This document shows positions 44,352-53,696 of a stretch of DNA of 64,000 bases, in pieces (positions within the stretch are counted from its first letter, which is position 1; each line of letters begins with the position of its first letter). Origin of the DNA: Janthinobacterium sp. 64 (GTDB lineage Bacteria > Pseudomonadota > Gammaproteobacteria > Burkholderiales > Burkholderiaceae_D); NCBI RefSeq assembly GCF_002813325.1, contig NZ_PHUG01000001.1, positions 5,766,001-5,830,000 on the forward strand, in the 5' to 3' direction. A program made the position numbers and the translations under genes. A model generated the notes under the pieces. That model ran no database searches. It had not been told where the DNA came from and was given only the letters and a program-made list of their open reading frames with translations.

Positions 44352-44915
44352 ATGGCCAAGAAAAGTGTCGTATCGGAAGCGCAAGAAATCCAGCTGGCCA
44401 TCGAATTGATACAGCTGGGCGCGCGCCTGCAACTGCTGGAGACGGAAGTCTCGCTGTCGCGCGAACGCCTGCTCAATCTGTACAAGGAATTGAAGGGCGT
44501 CTCGCCGCCCAAGGGCATGCTGCCCTTTTCCACCGACTGGTTCCTCACCTGGCAGCCGAATATCCATTCCTCGCTGTTCATCAATATCCACAAATTCCTC
44601 GTCGACCACGCCGGCGCCACCGGCATCGAAGCCGTGATGAAGGCGTATAAACTGTATCTGGAGCAGATGCCGCCCGAAGCGGGCGAAGAGCCGCTGCTGT
44701 CGCTGACGCGGGCCTGGACCCTGGTGCGCTTTTTCAGCAGCAAGATGCTGAACATGGCGCCCTGCGGCAAGTGCGGCGGCAAGTTTGTCGTCAACTGCCT
44801 CGACCTGAACGCCGATTATGTCTGCGGCCTGTGCCATATGCCTTCGCGTGCCGGCAAGACCAAGAAGGCGCGCGATGAAGCGGCCGCGGTCGCGTCGCCG
44901 AGCCTGGCCACCTGA
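44352..44915 (+). CDS. flhC: Flagellar master regulator subunit FlhC
   Basis: 187 residues, normal length. 'QEIQLAIELIQLGARLQLLE' N-terminus and the C-terminal zinc-binding Cys set 'MAPCGKCGGKF' + 'YVCGLCHMP' are diagnostic. DNA-contacting partner of FlhD. A perfect terminator follows at 44938-44971, so flhDC form one unit separate from motAB. Confidence 0.96.
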   Translation: MAKKSVVSEAQEIQLAIELIQLGARLQLLETEVSLSRERLLNLYKELKGVSPPKGMLPFSTDWFLTWQPNIHSSLFINIHKFLVDHAGATGIEAVMKAYKLYLEQMPPEAGEEPLLSLTRAWTLVRFFSSKMLNMAPCGKCGGKFVVNCLDLNADYVCGLCHMPSRAGKTKKARDEAAAVASPSLAT

Positions 44916-44937
44916 TACTGCCCCCGCATCGTTCAAG

Positions 44938-44971
44938 CCGGAGCCGGTCGCCAGACCGGACTCCGGTTTTT
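44938..44971 (+). terminator. Rho-independent terminator of flhDC
   Basis: Stem CCGGAG-CCGGTC / GACCGG-a-CTCCGG with a GCCA loop, followed by T5. Confidence 0.9.
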
Positions 44972-45029
44972 GCATGGTGCTTTCGCTTACACTGGCGTTT
45001 TCCTTCTTTGACTGTCTTTTGACTGCCTC

Positions 45030-45791
45030 ATGCTGCAACAAATCCTGCGCGCGCCCGCGCTCAAGGCCATCCTGATCCAGGTGCTGGCCTTTCCCTTGAT
45101 GTGGCTATCGGTGTATGGCCTGGCGCGCGCAGGCGTTGCCATGTCGTTGCCGGTCGTGGCCTTGCTGCAGGGCGTGCTGGCGGCGCTCATCACGTGGCGC
45201 GCGGGACTGGCGCGCTGGTGGTGCGCCATCGGCCTGCTGTTTGCGCCCGCGCTGCTGGCGGCCAGCCTGCTCGATTTGCCGCCGGCCGTGTTCCTGGCGG
45301 CCTTTGTTTTCCTGCTGAGCCTGTACTGGTCCACGTTCCGCACGCAAGTGCCGTTTTACCCGTCCGGGCCGAAGGTGTGGCAGGCCGTGGCCGGGCTGAT
45401 CGCGGACCGTCCCGGCGTGCGCCTGATCGATATCGGCAGCGGCCTGGGCGGCTTGGTGCTGGACCTGGCGCGGCGCCGGCCCGACGGGCAGTTTTCCGGC
45501 ATCGAACTGGCGCCGCTGCCGTGGCTGGCGAGCCGCCTGCGCGCACGGCTGTCGGGCAGTCGCGCGCGCTTCCTGCGCGGCGACTACGAAGCGCTCGACT
45601 TCGGCCGCTACGATGTGGTCTTTGCCTACCTGTCGCCGGCGGCGATGGCGGCCCTGTGGAATAAGGCGGAAAAGGAAATGTTGCCCGGTAGCATGCTTCT
45701 TAGTTACGAATTCCAGATTGCCGCGCGCGAACCCGATAAGACCATCGCCGCCACAGAGGGTGGCCCTTTACTTTACATATGGTGCTTTTAA
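45030..45791 (+). CDS. Membrane-anchored class I SAM-dependent methyltransferase
   Basis: 253 residues. The N-terminal ~105 residues form three hydrophobic helices ('LIQVLAFPLMWLSVYGLA', 'WWCAIGLLFAPALLAASLL', 'VFLAAFVFLLSLYW'). The C-terminal part has the Rossmann motif I 'VRLIDIGSGLGGLVLDLA' and acidic motif II 'FSGIELAPL', then 'VVFAYLSPAAMAALW'. Substrate unknown. Sits between the flhC terminator and motA, so a link with flagella is possible but unproven; it has its own start region. Confidence 0.82.
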   Translation: MLQQILRAPALKAILIQVLAFPLMWLSVYGLARAGVAMSLPVVALLQGVLAALITWRAGLARWWCAIGLLFAPALLAASLLDLPPAVFLAAFVFLLSLYWSTFRTQVPFYPSGPKVWQAVAGLIADRPGVRLIDIGSGLGGLVLDLARRRPDGQFSGIELAPLPWLASRLRARLSGSRARFLRGDYEALDFGRYDVVFAYLSPAAMAALWNKAEKEMLPGSMLLSYEFQIAAREPDKTIAATEGGPLLYIWCF

Positions 45792-46010
45792 GCAATTGTC
45801 TGCGTTATTTGCTTGCCCGTAGGGCAATCTCACGTTATTGTAGTTCCACACGGCATTTTCTCGGCATTGCATTGAAAAGCAGCACATTTCAATTAACTTC
45901 CGGTTGCTTTTTTTGCCGCGGTCTTCGTCGGCGGCGCAGCCGCCAGAAGACGGAAACAGGTTTGAACATGCCGGGCACACAGTCCCGGCCATTATTGGGA
46001 GTCAGGGCAC
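45792..46010. other. 219-base region before motA
   Basis: Contains the small palindrome TTGCCC-GTA-GGGCAA near 45820 without a T-run, and an AT-rich segment near 45880-45915. The class II promoter of motA should be here; no convincing sigma-28 or sigma-54 motif was found by eye. Confidence 0.4.
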
Positions 46011-46871
46011 TTGTTAGTCATAATCGGATATATCATCGTCTGCGCCTCGGTCTTTGGCGGCTTCGCAATGGCCGGCGGCCATCTGGCGGCGCTGTTCCAG
46101 CCGCTGGAGTTGCTGATGATCGGCGGCGCCGCCCTGGGCGCCTTCCTTGTTGGTAACAATAACAAGGCCATCAAGGCGACGATCGCCGCCTTGCCCAGCC
46201 TGTTCAAGGGGTCGCGCTATACCAAAGAGCTGTACATGGAACTGATGTCGCTGTTGTTCGAAGTGCTCAGCAAGGTGCGCAAGGAAGGCTTGATGTCGAT
46301 CGAAGGCGATATCGACAAGCCGGAAGAAAGCCCGCTGTTTTCCAAATACCCGGCCGTGCTGGCCGACCACCACATCGTCGAATTCATGACCGATTACCTG
46401 CGCCTGATGGTGTCGGGCAATATGGACGCGTTCCAGATCGAGAATCTGATGGACAACGAAATCGAGACGCACCATCACGAAGGCGCCGTGCCGGCCCACG
46501 TGATTGCCAAGGTGGGCGACGGCTTGCCCGCGTTCGGTATCGTCGCCGCCGTGATGGGCGTGGTGCACACGATGGAATCGGTGGGCATACCGCCGGCCGA
46601 GCTGGGCATGCTGATCGCGCACGCGCTGGTCGGCACCTTCCTCGGCATCTTGCTGGCGTATGGCTTCGTCGGCCCGCTGGCCAGCCTGCTGGAGCAGAAG
46701 CTGGAAGAGTCGAGCAAGATGTTCCAGTGCGTGAAAGTAACCTTGCTGGCCAGCCTGAACGGGTATGCGCCGGCGCTGGCCGTGGAGTTCGGCCGCAAGG
46801 TCCTGTTCTCGACCGAGCGCCCGACGTTCAACGAGCTGGAAGACCACATCAAGAAATCGAAAACGAAGTAA
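46011..46871 (+). CDS. motA: Flagellar motor stator protein MotA
   Basis: 286 residues from a TTG start (GGGAG upstream); starting at a later ATG would delete the first membrane helix 'LVIIGYIIVCASVFGGF'. Four membrane helices; Arg/Glu of the cytoplasmic loop and 'VGDGLPAFGIVAAVMGVVHTM' carry the conserved Pro/Gly pattern of the proton-channel helix. With MotB it forms the proton-driven stator. Confidence 0.97.
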   Translation: MLVIIGYIIVCASVFGGFAMAGGHLAALFQPLELLMIGGAALGAFLVGNNNKAIKATIAALPSLFKGSRYTKELYMELMSLLFEVLSKVRKEGLMSIEGDIDKPEESPLFSKYPAVLADHHIVEFMTDYLRLMVSGNMDAFQIENLMDNEIETHHHEGAVPAHVIAKVGDGLPAFGIVAAVMGVVHTMESVGIPPAELGMLIAHALVGTFLGILLAYGFVGPLASLLEQKLEESSKMFQCVKVTLLASLNGYAPALAVEFGRKVLFSTERPTFNELEDHIKKSKTK

Positions 46872-46929
46872 GCAGTGAACACACGCCTGGACACCATGAT
46901 TCATTTGCAGCACACGGAAGGGGGACGCC

Positions 46930-47907
46930 ATGGCCGATGAAGGCATGCGCCCGATTATCGTCAAGCGTATCAAGAAGACGGCTGGCGGCCACCATGGCGG
47001 GGCGTGGAAAATCGCCTACGCCGACTTTGTCACGGCCATGATGGCCTTCTTCCTGCTGATGTGGCTGTTGGGCTCCACCTCGAAGGGCGACTTGAACGGC
47101 ATTTCCGAATTCTTCAAGACACCGCTGAAAGTGGCGATGGCGGGCGGTTCCGGCAGCGGCGAGAGCAATTCCGTGATCCAGGGCGGCGGCCAGGACCTGT
47201 CGCGCCAGGATGGACAAGTGCGCAAGGCGCAGGAAGAGCAGCAGCGCAAGTCGTTCGACCTCAATTCCGCCAAGGCAGCGCTCGAACGCGAGGAAGGCAA
47301 GCGCCTGCAGGCGCTCAAGGCGCGCATTGAGGCGACTATCGATGCCGATCCCTTGCTGAAGAAATACAAGAACCAATTGCTGCTCGATCTTACCAGCGAA
47401 GGCTTGCGCATCCAGATCGTCGACGAGCAGAATCGTCCGATGTTTGCACTCGCCAATGCAAATCTGCAACCCTATACCAAGGAAATTCTGCATGCCATCG
47501 GCTTCGTGCTCAATGAAGTACCGAACCGCATCGGCCTGTCCGGGCACACGGATTCGACGCCCTACATGAGCGATGCCGGTTACAGCAACTGGGAATTGTC
47601 GGCTGACCGTGCGAATGCGTCGCGGCGCGAACTGGTGATTGGTGGGATGAAGGAAGAAAAAGTATTGCGCGTGGTGGGACTGGGCTCGGCCGCCCACCTG
47701 GACAAGCTCGATCCCTTCAATCCGATCAACCGGCGCATCAGCATCATCGTCATGAACAAACGCACGGAAGAAAATGTCTTGCGCGATGGGTCGGCGATCG
47801 AGTTGCCGGTGACCGATGCCGCTTCCGCCGCTGTCGCTTCGGGGCTGGCGGCCGGTGCGCCGCCTGCGGTGGCGCCAGCTCCCGGCCCGGCAGCGGCAAA
47901 AAAATAA
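46930..47907 (+). CDS. motB: Flagellar motor stator protein MotB
   Basis: 325 residues. Single membrane helix 'YADFVTAMMAFFLLMWLLG' with the proton-carrying Asp (D of 'YADF'), plug region, and C-terminal OmpA-like peptidoglycan-binding domain ('GLSGHTDSTPY', 'NWELSADRANASRREL', 'NRRISIIVM'). Ala/Pro-rich tail. 58 bases after motA. Confidence 0.97.
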   Translation: MADEGMRPIIVKRIKKTAGGHHGGAWKIAYADFVTAMMAFFLLMWLLGSTSKGDLNGISEFFKTPLKVAMAGGSGSGESNSVIQGGGQDLSRQDGQVRKAQEEQQRKSFDLNSAKAALEREEGKRLQALKARIEATIDADPLLKKYKNQLLLDLTSEGLRIQIVDEQNRPMFALANANLQPYTKEILHAIGFVLNEVPNRIGLSGHTDSTPYMSDAGYSNWELSADRANASRRELVIGGMKEEKVLRVVGLGSAAHLDKLDPFNPINRRISIIVMNKRTEENVLRDGSAIELPVTDAASAAVASGLAAGAPPAVAPAPGPAAAKK

Positions 47908-47953
47908 CACGCAATGCTGTCAACGCGTAGTGTACTGAAACAATGAGACCTTT

Positions 47954-48502
47954 ATGACAAGAAAGAAAATACTTGGCTCGCATGTAAAACGCCTGCTGTC
48001 TGGCGTGTCGGACCATGGCCGCAAGCACTTGACGGAGGTGGAAACCGACCTGGTGCAGACCGGCATCTTGCTGGAAGAGGCGATCGAGAAGCTGTCCTTC
48101 AATTTCATGGCGATACACGCAGCCGTCGCTGCGCAGCAAGATACCATCGCCATGCTGCTCGCAGGCGGTATTCCGGCCGAGCAGCAGCGGGAAAAACTGC
48201 TGGCATTGCAGGACGAAGTGGGGGGCTACGTGAATGCCGCCATCACCAGCCTGCAGTTCCAGGACATGACCAGTCAGCTGATCGAGCGCACGCTGAAGCG
48301 CGTGACGGGCTTGCGCGAGTTCCTTGGTACCCTGGGCTCGCATGGCGCGGAGATGTTGCCGGAGAGCGACAATGAAGAAATTGTCGCCTTGCTGGGGCGG
48401 GTCAGCATGGCGCTGGCGATTCAAAGCCTGGAGTTGCGCAGCGTGCTGCGCAAGGCTGTCAGTCAACAGCATTTGGAAAGCGGCGACATCGAGCTGTTCT
48501 AG
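47954..48502 (+). CDS. CheZ-like chemotaxis phosphatase candidate
   Basis: 182 residues, almost wholly helical. 'SLQFQDMTSQLIERTLKRV' contains Asp104 and Gln108 four apart, matching the catalytic D-x-x-x-Q of CheZ (QDLTGQ in enteric CheZ). The C-terminal tail 'SGDIELF' is acidic-hydrophobic like the CheY-binding tail of CheZ. Shorter than classical CheZ (~214). It lies directly before a CheY-like gene, and no other cheZ follows the two cheY genes. Expected to dephosphorylate CheY-P (inference). Could instead be a scaffold of similar fold. Confidence 0.7.
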   Translation: MTRKKILGSHVKRLLSGVSDHGRKHLTEVETDLVQTGILLEEAIEKLSFNFMAIHAAVAAQQDTIAMLLAGGIPAEQQREKLLALQDEVGGYVNAAITSLQFQDMTSQLIERTLKRVTGLREFLGTLGSHGAEMLPESDNEEIVALLGRVSMALAIQSLELRSVLRKAVSQQHLESGDIELF

Positions 48503-48535
48503 CATGCCAGTGTGGAACGCTTGCGGTTGCATGGA

Positions 48536-48547
48536 TTGATTAATCAA
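48536..48547. promoter_or_regulatory. 12-base palindrome upstream of cheY
   Basis: TTGATTAATCAA, 38 bases before the cheY-like start. Nearly the same string, TTGATTAATCAT, stands upstream of the HD-GYP gene (8787-8798). It is not an FNR box (half-sites two bases apart rather than four). Confidence 0.35.
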
Positions 48548-48585
48548 ATACTCGGGCAGGATGCCCGGAATAAGTGGGAGCAAAG

Positions 48586-48951
48586 ATGGCCAAAACGATA
48601 CTTGCAGTGGACGATTCCAGCTCATTGCGCCAGATGGTGGCGTTCAGCCTGAAAGCCGCCGGTTACCAGGTGGTGGAGGCCGTCGACGGCCAGGATGGAC
48701 TGGAAAAAGCCAAGCTGCAAACCGTGGACCTGGTATTGACGGACCAGAACATGCCGCGCATGGATGGCCTGGAGCTGATCAAGCTGCTGCGTGAACTGCC
48801 GACCTACCAGAAGGTGCCGATTTTGATGCTGACGACGGAGTCGTCGGACGAAATGAAGTCGAAAGGACGTGCCGCCGGCGCCAATGGCTGGCTGGTCAAG
48901 CCCTTCGATCCGCAACGCCTGATTGAAGTGGTCAAGAAGGTGATCGGCTGA
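48586..48951 (+). CDS. CheY-like response regulator (single receiver domain)
   Basis: 121 residues, ATG 48586 with GGGAG upstream. Receiver with acidic pair 'VDDSS', phospho-Asp53 in 'LTDQNMPRMDG', Thr in 'LMLTTES' and Lys in 'WLVKPFDP'. Stands between the CheZ-like protein and CheA. More divergent from enteric CheY than the second copy at 56572-56970; it may be a phosphate sink or second output. Confidence 0.93.
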   Translation: MAKTILAVDDSSSLRQMVAFSLKAAGYQVVEAVDGQDGLEKAKLQTVDLVLTDQNMPRMDGLELIKLLRELPTYQKVPILMLTTESSDEMKSKGRAAGANGWLVKPFDPQRLIEVVKKVIG

Positions 48952-48994
48952 TGCCAGCCGCGCAGCACAACGATGCAAATGACGGAGTCACCCT

Positions 48995-51187
48995 ATGACC
49001 ATCGATATTAGCCAGTTTTTTCAGGTCTTTTTCGATGAGGCCGAAGAACTGCTGGCTGAAAAAGAACGGCTGCTGCTGGCCGTCGATATTGCGGCGCCCG
49101 ACGCCGAAGACCTGAATGCCATTTTCCGCACCGCCCATTCGATCAAGGGCGGCGCATCGACGTTCGGCCTTTCCGACATGAGCGAGGTGACGCACATCCT
49201 CGAGTCGCTGCTCGACCGCATCCGCCAGGGCCAGATGGCCCTGACGGCGGAACACGTCGACGCCTTTTTGGCCGCCAAGGATATCCTCAAGATGCAGCTC
49301 GACGGTCACCGTCTGGGCAGCGCCGTCGACCAGGATGCCGTGGCCAATGTGCGCATGATGCTGCAGTCGTTCTCGCAGGACGTGCCCGTGGCCGCGCTTA
49401 CGCCCGTCGCGCCGGCCTTCCATACGGCGGAAAAGACCGCCGTCAGCCATGCCGGCGGCCATCGCATCCGCCTGGAACTGCCGAAAATGGAAGAGCGCGA
49501 AGTCGAGGCGCTGGCGGCCGAACTGGGTTTGCTGGGCGACGTCGCCGTGTCCACCCTGGCCGACGCGCGCAAGGTGCTGGAAGTGACGACGCATGAAAGC
49601 CTGGACGATATCCTGGCCATCTGCTCGTTCGTGCTCAATCCCGACGATATGGTGATCACGCAGGCGCCGCCACTGGCGCCAGGCGAAGCTGAAGCGGCCC
49701 GCGCGGCGCAGGAAAAAGCCCAGGGTTACGGTTTCTTCGACCCGCTGCCCGGCACGCAGGGCGCGGCGGACCCCGGCTATGGCTTCTTCCAGCCGATCGA
49801 GGATATCCGCGCCGCCGCCGGCGTGCAGAGCGAGGCCGAACAGGGTTACGGTTTCTTCCAGCCGCTCGAACAGATACGCGCCGACGCGGCCAAGGCGGGC
49901 AATGCCGGCGCTGCCGCCGTGCCGGCCGTGGCCAGCGCTGCGACCGAAGCGGAGCAGGAAAAGAAACCGGCCAGGAAAGAGGGCGAGAAGGCCGGTACCG
50001 AATCGTCGTCGATCCGCGTCTCGATTGAAAAAGTCGATCAGCTGATCAACCTGGTGGGCGAGCTGGTGATCACGCAGGCGATGATCGAGCAGCGCGCCAG
50101 CGCGCTCGATCCGATGCTGCACGAGAAACTGCTCGACAGCGTCAGCCACCTGACGCGCAATACGCGCGACTTGCAGGAAGCGGTGATGTCGATCCGCATG
50201 ATGCCGATGGATTTCGTCTTTTCGCGTTTCCCGCGCATGGTGCGCGACCTGGCAACCAAGCTGGGCAAGAAGGTCGACTTCATCACCAATGGCGCCGCCA
50301 CGGAACTGGACAAGGGCCTCATCGAGCGCATCGTCGATCCGCTGACGCACCTGGTGCGCAACAGTATCGACCACGGCGTTGAAATGCCGGCCGCCCGCGT
50401 GGCCGCCGGCAAGACCGAGGCCGGCCGGCTGTTCCTCTCGGCCAGCCACCAAGGCGGCAACATCATCATCGAAGTATCCGATGATGGCGCGGGACTGAAC
50501 CGCGAGCGCATCCTGGCCAAGGCGCAGCAGCAGGGACTGGACGTGTCCGAGACGATGAGCGACGCCGACGTGTGGCAGCTGATCTTCGCGCCCGGCTTTT
50601 CCACCGCCGAGGCGGTCACCGACGTGTCGGGCCGCGGCGTGGGCATGGATGTCGTCAAGCGCAACATCAGCGCCATGGGCGGCGTCGTCGACATCCGTTC
50701 GGCGAAGGGCTTCGGCACGACGATTTCGATCTCGCTGCCGCTGACCCTGGCCATCCTGGACGGCATGTCGATCCGCGTGGGCGACGAAGTGTATATTTTA
50801 CCGCTGGGCTTTGTCATCGAATCGCTGCAGCCAGCCGTTGAGGATATCAAGGACATCAGTGGCAAGGGCCAGGTGGTGAAAGTGCGCGGCGAATACCTGC
50901 CGCTGATTCCGCTGTACCAGATGTTCGACATCGCGCCGCGCTTTACCAGTCCCTCGGAAGGCATCTGCGTGATCCTCGAGACGGAAGGGCGCAAGGCGGC
51001 CCTGTTTGTCGACGACCTGGTGGGACAACAGCAGGTCGTGGTGAAAAACCTCGAATCGAATTACCGCAAGGTAGTGGGTATTTCTGGCGCCACCATTCTG
51101 GGCGATGGCGGCGTGTCGCTGATTCTCGATGTCGCCGCCCTGATCCGTTCCTCGCGCCAGCTGGCCGACGAGTCCATTTTTTCGTAA
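48995..51187 (+). CDS. cheA: Chemotaxis histidine kinase CheA
   Basis: 730 residues: P1 with His48 in 'FRTAHSIKGG', P2-like region, a long linker (about 235-325) with three 'GYGFF' repeats at residues 244, 261 and 284, P3 dimerisation, P4 kinase with N box 'HLVRNSIDHGVE', G1 'SDDGAGLNRERI', G2 'GRGVGMDVVKRNI', and P5 CheW-like end. Autophosphorylates and passes phosphate to CheY/CheB. Starts 44 bases after cheY. Confidence 0.98.
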   Translation: MTIDISQFFQVFFDEAEELLAEKERLLLAVDIAAPDAEDLNAIFRTAHSIKGGASTFGLSDMSEVTHILESLLDRIRQGQMALTAEHVDAFLAAKDILKMQLDGHRLGSAVDQDAVANVRMMLQSFSQDVPVAALTPVAPAFHTAEKTAVSHAGGHRIRLELPKMEEREVEALAAELGLLGDVAVSTLADARKVLEVTTHESLDDILAICSFVLNPDDMVITQAPPLAPGEAEAARAAQEKAQGYGFFDPLPGTQGAADPGYGFFQPIEDIRAAAGVQSEAEQGYGFFQPLEQIRADAAKAGNAGAAAVPAVASAATEAEQEKKPARKEGEKAGTESSSIRVSIEKVDQLINLVGELVITQAMIEQRASALDPMLHEKLLDSVSHLTRNTRDLQEAVMSIRMMPMDFVFSRFPRMVRDLATKLGKKVDFITNGAATELDKGLIERIVDPLTHLVRNSIDHGVEMPAARVAAGKTEAGRLFLSASHQGGNIIIEVSDDGAGLNRERILAKAQQQGLDVSETMSDADVWQLIFAPGFSTAEAVTDVSGRGVGMDVVKRNISAMGGVVDIRSAKGFGTTISISLPLTLAILDGMSIRVGDEVYILPLGFVIESLQPAVEDIKDISGKGQVVKVRGEYLPLIPLYQMFDIAPRFTSPSEGICVILETEGRKAALFVDDLVGQQQVVVKNLESNYRKVVGISGATILGDGGVSLILDVAALIRSSRQLADESIFS

Positions 51188-51218
51188 TACCGATAGATAA
51201 AAGATAGGAAAACGCACC

Positions 51219-51725
51219 ATGTCAGATACTCAACAAACATCCGGAAGCAATACGGGCGACGGCAAGGACATCGCCGGACGTGAATTCCTGGCCTTCACCC
51301 TGGGCTCCGAAGAGTACGGCATCGATATCCTGAAGGTCCAGGAAATCCGTGGTTACGAAGCGGTCACCCGCATCGCCAACGCGCCTGAATTCATCAAGGG
51401 CGTGATCAACCTGCGCGGCATCATCATTCCCGTGGTCGACATGCGCATCAAGTTCAACCTGGGCACGCCCGTGTATGACCAGTTCACGGTGGTGATCATC
51501 CTGAACATCGGCGGGCGCATCGTCGGCATGGTGGTCGACAGCGTTTCCGACGTCACCACCCTGACGCCGGAGCAGGTCAAACCGGCGCCGGAAATGGGCA
51601 CCGCCTTCTCGACCGACTACATGATCGGCCTGGGCACCATCGACGAGCGCATGCTGATCCTGGTCGATATCGACAAGCTGATGTCGAGCAGCGAGATGGG
51701 CCTGATCGACAAGCTGGCGGCGTAA
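51219..51725 (+). CDS. cheW: Chemotaxis coupling protein CheW
   Basis: 168 residues; SH3-like CheW fold with '[21 protein letters not shown]' near residues 25-45 and '[19 protein letters not shown]'. Links MCPs to CheA. Followed by a GC-rich hairpin with a short T-run (51736-51761). Confidence 0.97.
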   Translation: MSDTQQTSGSNTGDGKDIAGREFLAFTLGSEEYGIDILKVQEIRGYEAVTRIANAPEFIKGVINLRGIIIPVVDMRIKFNLGTPVYDQFTVVIILNIGGRIVGMVVDSVSDVTTLTPEQVKPAPEMGTAFSTDYMIGLGTIDERMLILVDIDKLMSSSEMGLIDKLAA

Positions 51726-51735
51726 GCGGCGGCAA

Positions 51736-51761
51736 GGCGGCGCCCGGTGCGCCGCCGTTTT
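51736..51761 (+). terminator. Probable terminator/attenuator after cheW
   Basis: Stem GGCGGCGC / GCGCCGCC with CCGGT loop followed by G and T4. The short T-run suggests partial read-through to the MCP gene. Confidence 0.6.
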
Positions 51762-51912
51762 AGAACGCAAAGAATCACTACAGATATGCATGTACCGGCG
51801 CGGGCATCAGCCAGAGGCGCGCCGGCAGGCTGCAAGGTCCGACAGAGACCAGGCCACAACACGGCGCCGTCCGGTTGAACGGGCGCCGTTCACATAAATA
51901 TTGGAGACTGTA

Positions 51913-53625
51913 ATGAGTTTGCGCGATTTCAAGATAGGCACCCGGCTGGGGATAGGTTTCGGCAGCATTCTCACCATCCTGGTGGTGGTGATCGTTTCGG
52001 CGAATGCACTGAATTATCGTAACAAGGCCCAGTTGCTCACGGGCCTGGCACTGGCCAGCGAAAAAAATACGCAGGCGTCGCTGATGAAAAGCGCGATGCT
52101 GGAAACCGGTATCGCCATGCGCAATATCGGCTTGCAGGGCGATGTGGGCCTGATGCAGGTGGAAGAGGGCAAGGTGCGCGAGCAGCGCAAGCTGTACGAC
52201 GGCGCGCGCGGGAAGCTGTCGAGCCTGGGCCTGTCCGATGGCGAGAAGACGCTGCTGGCCAATATCGCCAGGGTCGACGGCGAAGTCGATGCCGCCTTCA
52301 AGGAGGCGATGGGGCAGGTGCTGGCGTTTAACAGCGAGGGCGCGGCGAAGGTGATTGCCACCCGCATCGACCCCTTGAACAAGACGACCCTGGCCGATAT
52401 CAACAAGCTGCTCGACTTGCAGCACGTGGCGCAGCAAAGCTTCATGGACGATTCGCTGGCGGCCGATGCGCGCCTGATGACGGTATTGTTCATCCTGGGC
52501 GGCGCGGCGGTGGCGATCGGCGCCTGGTGCGCCATCTTCATCACGCGCTCGATCACGGTGCCATTGTCCGGCGCCCTTGCGGTGGCGCAGAAGGTGGCAG
52601 CGGGCGAGCTGACGGCGCGCGTGGTGGTCGAGGGCAAGGATGAAACGAGCGCGCTGCAGCAGGCATTGAAGGACATGAACGAGAGCCTGGTGCAGACGGT
52701 CAGCGACGTGCGCAACGGGACGGACACGATTACCGTGGCCTCGCGCGAAATCGCCAGCGGCAATGCGGACCTGTCGGCGCGCACGGAAACGCAGGCCAGT
52801 TCGCTCGAAGAGACGGCGTCGTCGATGGAAGAACTGACGTCGACCGTGAAGCAGAACGCGGACAACGCGCGCCAGGCCAATCAATTGGCCGTGTCGGCGT
52901 CGTCGGTGGCGGAGCAGGGCGGCAAGGTGGTGGCGCAAGTGGTCGATACCATGGGTTCCATCAAGGACAGTTCGCGCAAGATCGTCGACATCATCGGCGT
53001 CATCGACGGCATCGCGTTCCAGACGAATATCCTGGCGCTGAATGCGGCCGTCGAGGCGGCGCGCGCAGGCGAGCAGGGACGCGGCTTTGCCGTGGTGGCG
53101 TCGGAAGTACGCAATCTGGCGCAACGCTCCGCTGGCGCCGCGAAAGAGATCAAGGGCCTGATCGGCGACTCGGTCGACAAGGTCGATGCGGGCAGCCGCC
53201 TGGTGGACGAGGCGGGGCAGACCATGGGTTTGATCGTCACGTCGATCCGGCAGGTGGCCGATATCATGGGCGAGATCACGGCGGCAACGCAGGAACAGAG
53301 CCATGGCATCGAAGAGGTGAACCAGGCCATCGCGCAGATGGACCAGATGACGCAGCAGAACGCGGCGCTGGTCGAGGAAGCGGCGGCGGCCGCCGAAAGC
53401 ATGCAGGACCAGGCACAAAAACTGGCCGACGCCGTTCGCATCTTCAAGCTCGATGGCGAGAGCGCGGCGCCGGCGGCCATGTCCGCGCCGGTGAAAGCGC
53501 CGGCACGGCCGGCGCCAAGTGTGGCGCCAAATACACGGCGGTTGGCAAAGGCGGCGCAGGCCGGCACGCCACCGCCGGCGAAAAAGCTGGCGGCGGCCGG
53601 CGGCGACGATTGGGAAGAGTTCTGA
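51913..53625 (+). CDS. Methyl-accepting chemotaxis protein (Tsr/Tar topology) with C-terminal pentapeptide
   Basis: 570 residues from ATG 51913 (GGAG upstream). First membrane helix (about 10-30), periplasmic four-helix sensor (about 35-185), second helix (about 192-210), HAMP, and signalling tip 'GIAFQTNILALNAAVEAARA'. The C-terminus 'GDDWEEF' fits the xWxxF tether that binds CheR/CheB, whose genes follow. Ligand unknown. Confidence 0.96.
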   Translation: MSLRDFKIGTRLGIGFGSILTILVVVIVSANALNYRNKAQLLTGLALASEKNTQASLMKSAMLETGIAMRNIGLQGDVGLMQVEEGKVREQRKLYDGARGKLSSLGLSDGEKTLLANIARVDGEVDAAFKEAMGQVLAFNSEGAAKVIATRIDPLNKTTLADINKLLDLQHVAQQSFMDDSLAADARLMTVLFILGGAAVAIGAWCAIFITRSITVPLSGALAVAQKVAAGELTARVVVEGKDETSALQQALKDMNESLVQTVSDVRNGTDTITVASREIASGNADLSARTETQASSLEETASSMEELTSTVKQNADNARQANQLAVSASSVAEQGGKVVAQVVDTMGSIKDSSRKIVDIIGVIDGIAFQTNILALNAAVEAARAGEQGRGFAVVASEVRNLAQRSAGAAKEIKGLIGDSVDKVDAGSRLVDEAGQTMGLIVTSIRQVADIMGEITAATQEQSHGIEEVNQAIAQMDQMTQQNAALVEEAAAAAESMQDQAQKLADAVRIFKLDGESAAPAAMSAPVKAPARPAPSVAPNTRRLAKAAQAGTPPPAKKLAAAGGDDWEEF

Positions 53626-53696
53626 CGCCAACCCGGTCCCGCTAGTTATACTTGCAAAGGCATTGGTCAGAGTAGTCATAGAGAGGTAAAAATAAA

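Noticed and set aside
45814..45830. Terminator after the methyltransferase gene
   Set aside because: The TTGCCC/GGGCAA hairpin is short and has no T-run.
48536..48547. FNR box before cheY
   Set aside because: The half-sites are 2 bases apart instead of 4, unlike the correct box at 43693-43710.
51778..53679. Minus-strand open frame of about 630 codons opposite the MCP
   Set aside because: Antisense shadow; the plus-strand MCP has complete domain structure and a CheR tether.
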